Origin: Streptomyces sp. SID9727
Lineage (GTDB): Bacteria; Actinomycetota; Actinomycetes; Streptomycetales; Streptomycetaceae
Assembly (NCBI RefSeq): GCF_010550605.1
Contig: NZ_JAAGNI010000073.1
Coordinates: 1-40,829 of the forward strand
Direction of reading: 5' to 3'
Length of the DNA: 40,829 nt
Within the stretch, counting starts at the first letter, position 1. Each line of letters begins with the position of its first letter. Under the pieces are notes generated by a model. It did not search any database. It was given only the letters and a program-made list of their open reading frames with translations, and was not told the origin of the DNA. The position numbers and the translations under genes were made by a program. Shown piece by piece: positions 29,518 through 36,867 of the stretch.

Positions 29518-29871
29518 TCACAGGATCTGGATGCTCCTGATCCGGGGCGGGTTGTTCGGGAACGTGATGTCCGTCCAGCGGTTGATCCGGACCGAGTCCC
29601 CGTTGACGTCGTAGTAGATGAGGTCGTTGTTGCCGGTGACGATCCGGTCGGCCCACCAGCCGCCGAAATCGGTCCGGCCCGCGTTGGCGTAGCAGTCGAC
29701 GCTCTGACGGCCGTCGAGGTGGGAGTAGATCTTCAGGAAGTCCGCGCCGCCGACGCACTCCACGTGGTCGATGGCGTAGGCGGACCCTGCGGGTACGGCG
29801 ACGGTCAGCGAGGCCGCGGCGGCGAATGCCATGGCCAGGGAGCCGAGGATCCGCTTGCCCTGTGCGATCAC
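29518..29871 (-). CDS. Secreted beta/gamma-crystallin-domain protein (Streptomyces SKLP/metalloprotease-inhibitor-like)
   Basis: 117-aa secreted protein. A signal peptide (about residues 1-33, ending GSAYA) is followed by one compact domain with ECVGGADFLKIYSH, SVDCYANAGRTDFGGWWADRI, TGNNDLIYYDVNGDSVRI and FPNNPPRIRSIQIL. Two Cys could form a disulphide. This matches the Streptomyces family of small extracellular beta/gamma-crystallin proteins, which includes a killer-toxin-like protein and relatives of a metalloprotease inhibitor; toxin or inhibitor activity here is inference. The GTG start at 29871 has GGAG 5 nt upstream. The frame upstream is a shadow of the sigma gene. Confidence 0.85.
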   Translation of the reverse strand: MIAQGKRILGSLAMAFAAAASLTVAVPAGSAYAIDHVECVGGADFLKIYSHLDGRQSVDCYANAGRTDFGGWWADRIVTGNNDLIYYDVNGDSVRINRWTDITFPNNPPRIRSIQIL

Positions 29872-29888
29872 GGGATCTCCTTCGTGCG

Positions 29889-29911
29889 AGCCCGGGCGCG
29901 GGGCCCGGGCT
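29889..29911 (-). terminator. GC-rich hairpin between the ECF41 sigma gene and the crystallin gene
   Basis: Arms AGCCCGGGC (29889-29897) and GCCCGGGCT (29903-29911) with a 5-nt loop. On the minus strand it follows the sigma gene after about 140 bp and lies 18 bp before the crystallin GTG, so it may end the sigma transcript or structure the crystallin leader. The rest of 29912-30050 shows no clear gene. Confidence 0.45.
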
Positions 29912-30050
29912 TGACGGTGGCGTGGCGCCGCGACGTGCCGGGCGCGCTCCGCCGAGCCGGTGGCGACTCGTAGACGATCTTGTAGCCGCTCCACCGGCAG
30001 GCGTGGAAGGCGGAGCGGCGCCGCCGCTTTTCGACCCGATCGGGCGAGGG

Positions 30051-31019
30051 CTACCGTGCCCCGATGTCGTACGCGACACCCTCGGAGACCGCCCGCAGCT
30101 TGTCCGGGTTGGCCACGTTGTGGATCGCGGTGATGCGCCCCTGCGCGTCGAAGTCGAAGGTCATAGTGGCGATGACGCGGTCCGGGCCGCTGAACACCAG
30201 CCCCGGGCCGCCGTTGATCTCCGCGAGTCCGGCCTTCATGTCGGCGGGCTCGACGCCCTGGTAGGCGACCGTGCCGATCGCCGAGAACCAGCCGGCCACC
30301 GTGGCCGCGCCGGTCACCGGGCGCAGGGCCTGGCGGACCTTGCCGCCGCCGTCGGTCCACAGGGTGACGTCGGGGGAGAGGAGTTCGAGGAGCGCGTTGA
30401 CGTCACCGCCCGTCGCGGCGGCGTGGAAACGTTCCGCCGCCTCGCGCTGCCTCGCCCGGTCCGCCTCGAAGCGCGGGCGCCGGGCCCGCACGTGCTCACG
30501 GGCGCGGTGCGCGGCCTGCCGTACCGCCGCCTCGGAGCGCTCCACCGCCTCGGCGATCTCGGCGTGGCTGAAGGCGAACACCTCCTTCAGCACGAACACC
30601 GCGCGCTCCAGCGGGCTGAGCGTTTCGAGCACCACCAGCATGGCCATCGACACCGACTCGGCGCCCAGCGCGGCCGATTCGGCGTCCGGGACGGTCTCGG
30701 GAGCGCCCCCGCCGGTCAGGATGGGCTCGGGCAGCCACGGCCCGACGTACGTCTCCCGCTTGTACCGGGCGGACCGCAGCCGCTCCAGCGCCAGGTTGGT
30801 CACGATGCGGGTCAGGTACGCCTTGGGGTCGGCCACCTGCGAACGGTCCGCGGCGGACCACTTGAGCCAGGCGTCCTGGACGCAGTCCTCGGCATCGGCG
30901 GCGGTGCCGAGGACGCGGTACGCCACGGAGAACAGCAGGCGCCGGTACTCCAGGAAGACCTGCTGACCGGGATGGGCGAGACGGTCGGGATGGGCGAAAC
31001 GGTCGGCTGCGCTGGTCAT
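30051..31019 (-). CDS. ECF41-type sigma factor with fused SnoaL-like C-terminal domain (SigJ-like)
   Basis: 322-aa sigma factor. Region 2 is YRRLLFSVAYRVLGTAADAEDCVQDAWLKW; region 4 is LSPLERAVFVLKEVFAFSHAEIAEAVERSEAAVRQAAHRAREH. The conserved ECF41 signatures are all present: WLPEP at 95-99 in the linker, DGGGK at 223-227 and NPDKL at 304-308 in the NTF2/SnoaL-like extension. In studied ECF41 proteins this extension modulates activity in place of a separate anti-sigma factor. The ATG at 31019 overlaps the stop of an NAD(P)/FAD oxidoreductase gene (ATGA); ECF41 genes are known to sit with such COE-type enzymes, their usual targets. Codons 6-17 are an 18-bp tandem duplication (DRFAHP DRLAHP). 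Confidence 0.9.
   Translation of the reverse strand: MTSAADRFAHPDRLAHPGQQVFLEYRRLLFSVAYRVLGTAADAEDCVQDAWLKWSAADRSQVADPKAYLTRIVTNLALERLRSARYKRETYVGPWLPEPILTGGGAPETVPDAESAALGAESVSMAMLVVLETLSPLERAVFVLKEVFAFSHAEIAEAVERSEAAVRQAAHRAREHVRARRPRFEADRARQREAAERFHAAATGGDVNALLELLSPDVTLWTDGGGKVRQALRPVTGAATVAGWFSAIGTVAYQGVEPADMKAGLAEINGGPGLVFSGPDRVIATMTFDFDAQGRITAIHNVANPDKLRAVSEGVAYDIGAR
30969..31004. repeat. 18-bp tandem duplication in the ECF41 gene
   Basis: Units 30969-30986 and 30987-31004 differ at one base and encode DRFAHP-DRLAHP near the N-terminus, before the conserved region 2. Likely a recent replication-slippage duplication. Confidence 0.75.
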
Positions 31020-32254
31020 TTTTCCCCTCGGATGCGGGTGAAGCGGCCTCCGCGAGGCCAGAACGCGCCCGACGCGGGGATCTTCTTCATACGGCCGTAC
31101 GTCGGCCAGGGTGAGGCTGTCACGGTCTCCTTGTACCGGACGGCCATCGCGCCCACCAGGCAGATTCGGCGCGGGCTGTCGTCGGGCCGGGTGAACTGCA
31201 CCACCGCGTCGCCCCGTCCCAGGCTCACCGGCGTGTGGTAGTAGCCGAACCGGAAGGGCTTCGGCTCCTTGCCCCTGAGGACCCGGTCGATCGACAGCGC
31301 CGCGTGCACCCCGGTCGGCATGCCGCCCTGACAGGTCCCGTGCATGACCCCGTAGCCCTGGCTGATCGCGGCCGCGTCGCCGACCGCGTACACGTCGGGG
31401 TGCGAAACCGAGCGCAGCGCCCGGTCGGTGACGACCCGTCCGCGCTCGTCCACCTCCAGGCCGGCGGCGGCCGCGAGCGGTGCCACCCGGGTGCCGCCCG
31501 TCCAGAGGACCGCGTCGGCCGCGATGCTCTCGCCGCCCTCCAACTCCACCGAACCGGCAAGCACCTTCGCCACGCGGACGCCGCTGCGGACCCGCACGCC
31601 GAGGCGGCCGAGGGCGGCCCGTACATGCGCCCGGGCCTTGTCGTTCATGGCCGCGCCGGGCTCCTCGCCGCCCAGCAGCACCACGTCGAGGCGGGGGTAC
31701 CGCTCGGCGATCTCCGCCGCCGACTCGACGCCGGTGAGGCCGGTGCCGACGACGACCACGGTGCCGTTGCCGCGTTCGCCGCCCTCGGGAGCTTCGCCAC
31801 CGAGGGCCTTCAGCCGGTCGGCGAGCAGCTGCGCGTCCTGGGCGCTGCTCAGCGTGTACGCGTAGTCGTCGGCGCCGGGCACCGGCGAGGTGTCGGCGAC
31901 CCCGCCCAGCGCGTACACCAGCGTGTCGTAGGACAGGACGCGCTCGTCGTCGATCCGTACGGTCCTGGCCCCGGCGTCCACCGCCGTCACCCAGCCCTGC
32001 GTGAACCGCGCGCCCGTGCCCTCCAGCATCTCCGGGACGCTCATCGTGTCGAGGGGACGGTCGGCGGCGGTCATGTGCAGCCGCATCCGCTCGGTGAACC
32101 GTTCCCCCGCGTTCACCACGGTCACCCGCACGGTGTCCCGGCGCTTCCCGGTCCGGGCCGCCAGCTGCACGGCGGCGGCCATGCCCGCGTACCCGGCCCC
32201 CAGAACCACCACGTGGTGCTTGCCGCCCGTACGAGTTTCCTGCTGCGTATTCAT
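31016..32254 (-). CDS. NAD(P)/FAD-dependent oxidoreductase, NDH-2-like
   Basis: 412-aa flavoprotein. FAD motif VVVLGAGYAGMAAAVQLA near 14-31, second dinucleotide motif TVVVVGTGLTGVESAAEIAERYP near 160-182 for NAD(P)H, and FAD C-terminal motif HPDVYAVGDAAA near 300-311. This is the two-Rossmann plan of type II NADH dehydrogenases and related quinone reductases; there is no obvious C-terminal membrane anchor. ATG 32254 has AAGGGA 6 nt upstream. The stop overlaps the ECF41 sigma gene, so it is probably the regulated COE-type partner. Upstream lies a palindrome shared with the divergent CGNR regulator. Confidence 0.85.
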   Translation of the reverse strand: MNTQQETRTGGKHHVVVLGAGYAGMAAAVQLAARTGKRRDTVRVTVVNAGERFTERMRLHMTAADRPLDTMSVPEMLEGTGARFTQGWVTAVDAGARTVRIDDERVLSYDTLVYALGGVADTSPVPGADDYAYTLSSAQDAQLLADRLKALGGEAPEGGERGNGTVVVVGTGLTGVESAAEIAERYPRLDVVLLGGEEPGAAMNDKARAHVRAALGRLGVRVRSGVRVAKVLAGSVELEGGESIAADAVLWTGGTRVAPLAAAAGLEVDERGRVVTDRALRSVSHPDVYAVGDAAAISQGYGVMHGTCQGGMPTGVHAALSIDRVLRGKEPKPFRFGYYHTPVSLGRGDAVVQFTRPDDSPRRICLVGAMAVRYKETVTASPWPTYGRMKKIPASGAFWPRGGRFTRIRGEK

Positions 32255-32345
32255 GATCGGTCCCTTCTCCATCGGCTGCTGACGACCAGGGGATGGGGGC
32301 GGGGCCCTCGGATGTGACATGGCGGGACTGTGGCGCGCGTCACTA

Positions 32346-32366
32346 GTAACCACTTATAGTGGTTAC
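32346..32366. promoter_or_regulatory. Perfect palindromic operator abutting the CGNR gene start
   Basis: Eight-bp arms GTAACCAC and GTGGTTAC flank ttata; the second arm ends one base before ATG 32367. The centre contains the -10-like TATAGT (32355-32360), which ends 6 nt before ATG. A protein bound here would cover -10 and start site, so repression (probably autoregulation) is expected; it may also affect the divergent oxidoreductase-sigma operon about 90 bp away. Confidence 0.75.
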
Positions 32367-32966
32367 ATGGACGCTGCGCCCCCGGGACTGACCCTGCGGT
32401 CCACCACCGGTGTCACCTACCGGTTCGACCCGGGCACCCTGTGCCTGGAGCTGCTGACGACCGGCGGCCCCGGGCCCTACCAGCGGTACGAGGTCCTGCA
32501 CGGGCCCGCCGACGTGACCGCCTGGGCGGAACGCTCCCGGCTGACCCCGACCCCCGAGCTCGCCGTCTCCGCGGTGGAGGTCGCGGCGCTACGGATGCTG
32601 CGCGACGCCCTGTTCCGGGTGGTCATCGCCCACACGCGCGGCGAACCGCACCCGCCCGGCGACCTGGCGGTCATCAACGAGGCCGCCGCACGCCCCGCCC
32701 TGGCGCCCGCCATCGCCCCGGACGGCGGCCGCCGCTGGGCCGGCACCCCCAGCGGGACGGCACTGGCCGCCACCGTCGCGCGCGACGCCGTCGAGCTCCT
32801 GACGGGCGCCCACGCGCACCGCGTCCGCACCTGCGCCGCCGAGGACTGCCATCTCGTCTACGTGGACACCTCGCGTCCCGGCCGCCGCCGCTGGTGCTCG
32901 ATGGAGCACTGCGGCAACCGTCACAAGGTCAGGGCGCTGCGCGCCCGCCACTCCGAGGAAGGATGA
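32367..32966 (+). CDS. CGNR zinc-finger (ABATE-domain) regulator
   Basis: 199-aa putative DNA-binding protein. Residues 15-140 fit the ABATE stress-associated domain (YRFDPGTLCLELLTTGG, AVEVAALRMLRDALFRVV). The C-terminus is the CGNR zinc finger: C156, C161, C177, C182 and the name-giving CGNR (182-185) followed by basic KVRALRARH. Family members are actinobacterial transcription factors of poorly known ligand. Apparently leaderless, with a palindrome directly before the ATG that it may itself bind. Followed after 3 bp by an SRPBCC gene, and divergent from the oxidoreductase-ECF41 operon. Confidence 0.85.
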   Translation: MDAAPPGLTLRSTTGVTYRFDPGTLCLELLTTGGPGPYQRYEVLHGPADVTAWAERSRLTPTPELAVSAVEVAALRMLRDALFRVVIAHTRGEPHPPGDLAVINEAAARPALAPAIAPDGGRRWAGTPSGTALAATVARDAVELLTGAHAHRVRTCAAEDCHLVYVDTSRPGRRRWCSMEHCGNRHKVRALRARHSEEG

Positions 32967-32969
32967 CCG

Positions 32970-33365
32970 ATGCCCACCGGACTCACCAGGGACGCGGGCT
33001 GGCAGATCGGCGTGTCCCGCACCCTGCCCCACCCCCCGTCCGTCGTCTGGGACTTCATCAGCGGCCCCGAAGGACTCGCCCTCTGGCTCGGCCCGGACGC
33101 GGCGCTGACCCCGGAGCGCGGCGCGCCGTACCGGACCGCGGCGGGAGTGACCGGCGAAGTACGCGGCTACCGCCCGGCGGACCGCATCCGCGTCACCCGC
33201 GGCACCACCACCCTCCAGGTGGCCATGGCCCCGGCCGCCGACGGCGCCCGCACGACGCTCCGCTTCCACCAGGAGCACCTGGCGAGCGCGGAGGACCGCG
33301 AGCGCGGGCGGACCCACTGGCAGCACGTGATGGACGAGGTGGAAGCCGCCTTGGACCGGCCGTAG
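32970..33365 (+). CDS. SRPBCC/AHSA1-like small-molecule-binding protein
   Basis: 131-aa START-like (Bet v 1) fold protein: ISRTLPHPPSVVWDFISGPEGLALWLG at the N-terminus is typical for the AHSA1 branch (read here as VSRTLPHPPSVVWDFI), followed by YRPADRIRVTRGTTTLQVAM and a final helix GRTHWQHVMDEVEAAL. It binds a hydrophobic ligand; the function is unknown. The ribosome site GAGGAAGG overlaps the end of the CGNR gene, and the 3-bp gap means co-translation, so it is probably under the same palindromic operator. Confidence 0.8.
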   Translation: MPTGLTRDAGWQIGVSRTLPHPPSVVWDFISGPEGLALWLGPDAALTPERGAPYRTAAGVTGEVRGYRPADRIRVTRGTTTLQVAMAPAADGARTTLRFHQEHLASAEDRERGRTHWQHVMDEVEAALDRP

Positions 33366-33407
33366 GAGGTCCCGGCCCCCGAGGAGCATCCGCACGACGT
33401 CCTCCCG

Positions 33408-34250
33408 TCAGCGAAGCGGGGCCGCGAAGTCCAGCAGGGGCCCGGCGACCCGGGGCGGGTCCTCCAGGATCGGCGAGTGGCCCAGCCCCGGCAGCAACTC
33501 CACCCGGGCGCCCGGCACGGCGCGGTAGTCGGCGGCGGACGAGGAGCGCCAGCGCCGGTCGTCCTCGCCGAAGAGCACCAGCAGCGGCTTGCCGAGCACC
33601 GCCAGCCGCTCCGGCAGCGCCCGCTCCTCCATGTACGCGCGGGTGGCCTGCATGGTGGCCGCGAAGGAGTGCGGTGTCATGGCGCGGACCTCGTCCAGCA
33701 GCGCGTCCGGCACCCGGTAGCCGGGGCGGCTGAAGCCCGTGCTCGCGAGCTGCCGGATCTGCTCGTCGCTCGGCGGCCACTGGGCGGGACCGGCCGCGCC
33801 GGAGCCGGTGGCGATGAACGCGCCCAGGTTCGGGCCGGTGTTGACGAGCACCAGCGCCGACACCAGCCCGGGACGCTCCTCGGCGAGGGCCGTCGCGGTC
33901 ACCCCGCCGCTGGAATGCCCCACCACCACGGCCCGCCCCGCACCGAGCCGGTCCAGCACCTCGCCGACCCGCCGGGCCTGGTCGGGCACGGCGTAACGGC
34001 CTTCGCCCGGCTTGTCCGAGCCGCCGTGCCCGAGCAGATCGACGCGCACGACGCGGTGCGCCCCGGCCCCGGCCCCGCTCCCGGCTCCCGTCAGCAGCGG
34101 TACGAGCGCGTCCCACGAGCGCGCCGAGGACGCCGAACCGTGGATCAGCAGAAGTACGGGGGCCTCGCGCGGCCCGTCCTGGCACACATGGATGGTGTCG
34201 CCGTCGTCCAGGGTGAGGAGCGACGACTCGGTGGTCCTCGAAGCAGTCAT
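33408..34250 (-). CDS. Alpha/beta hydrolase
   Basis: 280-aa hydrolase. Oxyanion-hole segment LLLIHGSASSARSW near 33-46, VDLLGHGGSDKP near 70-81, nucleophile elbow GHSSGG with Ser113, acid in LFGEDDRRW and late His in GLGHSPIL. This is the classic esterase/epoxide-hydrolase-like pattern without a signal peptide. It converges with the SRPBCC gene and is divergent from an AraC regulator across 74 bp, which suggests AraC control. The substrate is unknown. Confidence 0.85.
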   Translation of the reverse strand: MTASRTTESSLLTLDDGDTIHVCQDGPREAPVLLLIHGSASSARSWDALVPLLTGAGSGAGAGAHRVVRVDLLGHGGSDKPGEGRYAVPDQARRVGEVLDRLGAGRAVVVGHSSGGVTATALAEERPGLVSALVLVNTGPNLGAFIATGSGAAGPAQWPPSDEQIRQLASTGFSRPGYRVPDALLDEVRAMTPHSFAATMQATRAYMEERALPERLAVLGKPLLVLFGEDDRRWRSSSAADYRAVPGARVELLPGLGHSPILEDPPRVAGPLLDFAAPLR

Positions 34251-34284
34251 GACTCCACTGTCGCGACCGGCCCCCGCCCGCGTA

Positions 34285-34318
34285 TTGAACGAATGTTCCG
34301 GCCGGCCCCTCGTAGCAT
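34285..34318. promoter_or_regulatory. Divergent promoter region with GAAC-gaat-GTTC dyad and TAGCAT
   Basis: A GAAC-N4-GTTC dyad (34287-34298) lies between the hydrolase and AraC genes. TAGCAT (34313-34318) ends 6 nt before GTG 34325, the same leaderless spacing seen elsewhere, and supports the GTG start. Confidence 0.4.
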
Positions 34319-34324
34319 GGAGGG

Positions 34325-35155
34325 GTGCACACGTTCATGCACGGCACGACTGCGTGGGACGTCGCCCGTCCGCAGCGGCCCAGCCGAGTGGCCGGAGTCA
34401 CCATGGCCGGGTTCGGCGTGCACGACCTGGACGCCTTGCGCATGGTCCCGCACCCGGCGGTCACGCTGCTCCTCGAATTCGGCGCCGGCACACCCGTCCT
34501 CGACCGCGCCACCGGTGAGCAGCAGCGCGGATGCCTCGTCGCCGGTCCCGGGCTCGGTTCCGGGGGAGCGGTACGGGTGCGCGGGCGGGACGTGGAGTGC
34601 GTGCAGGTGCGGCTGTCCCCGGTCATCGCCCGCGCGGTCCTCGGTGTCCCGCCCTCCGAGCTCGACGGTGCCGTCGTTCCGCTGGACGCCCTGTGGGGCC
34701 GCGATGCCTCCCGGATCCGCGAACAGCTCGGCGAAGCCCCGTCCTGGCAGGCCCGCTTCGCGCTCGCGGAGGCCCTCATCACGCGCCGGTACGCGGCCGG
34801 CTCCCCGGTGGACCCGGAGGTGGCGCGGGCCTGGCGGCGGCTCACCGACGGGCACGGCCTGCCCCGGATCGAGGAGCTCGCCGCCGAAGTCGGCTGGAGC
34901 CGCAAGCGGCTGTGGTCCCGCTTCCGCTCCCAGCTCGGGCTGCCGCCCAAGCGCGCGGCGACCCTCCTCCGCTTCGACCACGCCGCCCACCGCCTGGTCG
35001 CGGGAGAGGGGCCGGCCCGGGTGGCCGCCGACACCGGTTACGCCGACCAGTCCCACCTGCACCGCGACGTCATGGCGTTCACCGGGGCCACACCGGCGGC
35101 ACTGGCCGGCGAACCCTTCCTCGCCGTGGACGACATCGCCTGGCCGGGGCGCTGA
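34325..35155 (+). CDS. AraC-family transcriptional regulator
   Basis: 276-aa regulator. Residues 1-150 form a sensor region with no clear family name. The C-terminal 100 residues hold both helix-turn-helices of AraC proteins: IEELAAEVGWSRKRLWSRFRSQLGLPPKRAATLLRFDHA, then VAADTGYADQSHLHRDVMAFTGATPAAL. GTG 34325 is the likely start (TAGCAT-N6-GTG), with MHTFMHGTTAWDVARP following. The adjacent divergent hydrolase is the natural target; the inducer is unknown. Confidence 0.85.
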   Translation: MHTFMHGTTAWDVARPQRPSRVAGVTMAGFGVHDLDALRMVPHPAVTLLLEFGAGTPVLDRATGEQQRGCLVAGPGLGSGGAVRVRGRDVECVQVRLSPVIARAVLGVPPSELDGAVVPLDALWGRDASRIREQLGEAPSWQARFALAEALITRRYAAGSPVDPEVARAWRRLTDGHGLPRIEELAAEVGWSRKRLWSRFRSQLGLPPKRAATLLRFDHAAHRLVAGEGPARVAADTGYADQSHLHRDVMAFTGATPAALAGEPFLAVDDIAWPGR

Positions 35156-35284
35156 CGGGGCGTCGGGGGCACGGCCTTGCGGGAGTTGCCCCTTCACGCC
35201 TCCTACGCGTTCGGGATGCTGGAAACCGCCCTGGACCGAGACGTGGCCGCGGCCGCACCCCTGCGGAAGGGGGCGGACACGCCC

Positions 35285-35290
35285 TAGCGT
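35285..35290 (+). promoter_or_regulatory. -10-like TAGCGT six nt before a start codon
   Basis: TAGCGT-N6-ATG before 35297, without a ribosome site. The same hexamer precedes the secreted hydrolase at 23428 with 7-nt spacing. The upstream gap 35156-35284 otherwise shows nothing. Confidence 0.5.
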
Positions 35291-35296
35291 GGGCCC

Positions 35297-35953
35297 ATGC
35301 ACCCCTTTTCGCGCTCCTGGAATGCGCTGCTCGACGCCGTGGCCGGTCTTCCCGACGAGGAATTCGGGAAACCCTCCGGCTGCACGGGATGGCTCGTCCG
35401 GGACCTGGTGTGCCACCTGGTCATCGACGCGCAGGACGTCCTGATCACCCTTGTCACCCCCGCCGACGGACCCGCAACGACCGACGCGCCCGGCTACTGG
35501 GACCTCCTGCCCCAGCCCCCGACGGGCGACGACCCGCTCGACGCGCTCATCCCCCGGCTGGCGGCGGCGTACGGCGAACCGCGCCTGCTCAAACACCACA
35601 TCGACGACATCGGCACAGCGGCCGTCCGCGCCGCCGGTCTCGCGGACCCGGCCGCCCGGGTCCGTACGCAAGACATGGTCCTCACGGTCGCCGACTACCT
35701 CTCGGCGTACGTCCTCGAAGGCACCCTGCACCACCTCGACCTGGTGGCCCACCTGCCCGCCGCCCCGGGGCCGCCCGCCGAGACCCTGGCCGTGTCCCGC
35801 ACCGCCCTGGAGTCCGTCGCGGGTGCCACGTTCCCCGCGTCGCTGGCGGACGCCGACGCGCTGCTGATCGGCACGGGGCGCCGCGCACCGACCCCCGCGC
35901 AGACGGCGGAACTGGGTGGCCTGGCGGCGCGACTGCCGCTCGTTCTCGCCTGA
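35297..35953 (+). CDS. Maleylpyruvate-isomerase-N-terminal/DinB-like protein
   Basis: 218-aa protein of the DinB-fold superfamily. The start SWNALLDAVAGLPDEEFGKPSGCTGWLVRDLVCHLVIDAQDVL is typical for the mycothiol-dependent maleylpyruvate isomerase N-terminal domain, with candidate metal-binding His in VCHLV and in GTLHHLDLVAHL. Most actinobacterial members have no known substrate; some are mycothiol-dependent S-transferases, so detoxification is a reasonable inference. Apparently leaderless and monocistronic. Confidence 0.8.
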   Translation: MHPFSRSWNALLDAVAGLPDEEFGKPSGCTGWLVRDLVCHLVIDAQDVLITLVTPADGPATTDAPGYWDLLPQPPTGDDPLDALIPRLAAAYGEPRLLKHHIDDIGTAAVRAAGLADPAARVRTQDMVLTVADYLSAYVLEGTLHHLDLVAHLPAAPGPPAETLAVSRTALESVAGATFPASLADADALLIGTGRRAPTPAQTAELGGLAARLPLVLA

Positions 35954-36163
35954 CCCCTCAGCCGCCGCCGGCGCCGCGCGGCTGCTCCGCGGCGGCCCGG
36001 CCGGCGAAAACGGCGGTACGAGAGCCCCGGAAGCCCGGATGGTGGTGCAGGCTTCACCCCGGTTCGGGTGCGCGGTGTACTGACCCGCACCCCCCGGCCG
36101 GGCAGCATGGAGGCGACGGCGCGGGGGACCGCGCGACGCGCACGGAGCGAAACAGGAGTTCTC

Positions 36164-36388
36164 ATGGCACGTTCGACCGACTACGACGAGGACCGCGCCT
36201 CCCGCAAGGCCAGGGGAGCGTGGTACGTGCCACCACTGCTGGTCTTCCTCGCGGGCGCCATGCTCACCTCCGTGGTCTCGCACGCCGTGGACGACGGGAC
36301 CCACACCGCCGTGATGAGCGCCGGCTTCGCCCTCGACACGATCGCGGTGATCTGGGCGGTCGTCCGCTGGCGCCGGTCCGCGGGCTGA
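36164..36388 (+). CDS. Small membrane protein
   Basis: 74-aa protein with a charged N-terminus (STDYDEDRASRKARGAW) and two hydrophobic helices, VPPLLVFLAGAMLTSVVS and VMSAGFALDTIAVIWAVVRW, ending in Arg-Arg-Ser. No family is recognised. ATG 36164 has AGGAG 5 nt upstream. It is followed after 26 bp by a lipoprotein gene with its own ribosome site, so the two are probably co-transcribed. The 210 bp before it hold a GC-rich imperfect hairpin near 35960-36000 and a GGGTGCG/CGCACCC dyad (36066-36092), no gene. Confidence 0.65.
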   Translation: MARSTDYDEDRASRKARGAWYVPPLLVFLAGAMLTSVVSHAVDDGTHTAVMSAGFALDTIAVIWAVVRWRRSAG

Positions 36389-36414
36389 CCACGTACGCAG
36401 GGAGAGAAAGCTCC

Positions 36415-36843
36415 ATGAACTCGTCACCGGGCACGCGGACCCGCTTATCGCGACCGCACCGGAGGTGGACCGCACTCCTGGCCGGCGGAATCATCGCCGT
36501 GCCGGCCGCACTCGGACTGACCGCCTGCGATTTTGCGCAGGACGCGCTGGACCGGGGCGACCTGTGCCTCGACATCCTCGACATCGCGCTCTTCGACCCG
36601 AACCCGTCGAACGCGGACGAGGCCCGCGAGGACGTACGGGACCGGGCCGACAGGATCGACAGGATCGCCGGCCGGGCATCCGACGACGAACTGCGCGACG
36701 CCGCCGAGAAGACCGCGAAGGAACTGCGGTCCGCCGCCGGCGAGAACCTGGAAGCCGGATCGGTCCCGGAATACGTGTCGGAGCAGAACGGCCGGCTGAA
36801 GGCGCTGCGCAAGACATGCACCGACCTCGGTGACTTCGGCTGA
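36415..36843 (+). CDS. Putative lipoprotein
   Basis: 142-aa exported protein. Positively charged N-terminus, hydrophobic segment, then lipobox LTAC with Cys38 as the lipidated residue. The mature part is acidic and highly helical (DEAREDVRDRADRIDRIAGRASDDELRDAAEKTAKELRSAAG), probably a helical bundle or coiled coil on the outer face of the membrane. Two Cys near LCLD and KTCTD may form a disulphide. Ribosome site GGAGAGAAAG lies upstream. It converges on the response-regulator gene. The function is unknown. Confidence 0.75.
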   Translation: MNSSPGTRTRLSRPHRRWTALLAGGIIAVPAALGLTACDFAQDALDRGDLCLDILDIALFDPNPSNADEAREDVRDRADRIDRIAGRASDDELRDAAEKTAKELRSAAGENLEAGSVPEYVSEQNGRLKALRKTCTDLGDFG

Positions 36844-36867
36844 CACCGTCACAGAGACGGCTGCGGT

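Noticed and set aside
29930..30050. Minus-strand string resembling FHACRWSGYKIVYES between sigma and crystallin genes as a lost gene
   Set aside because: Short, no start signals, no recognised family; treated as intergenic.
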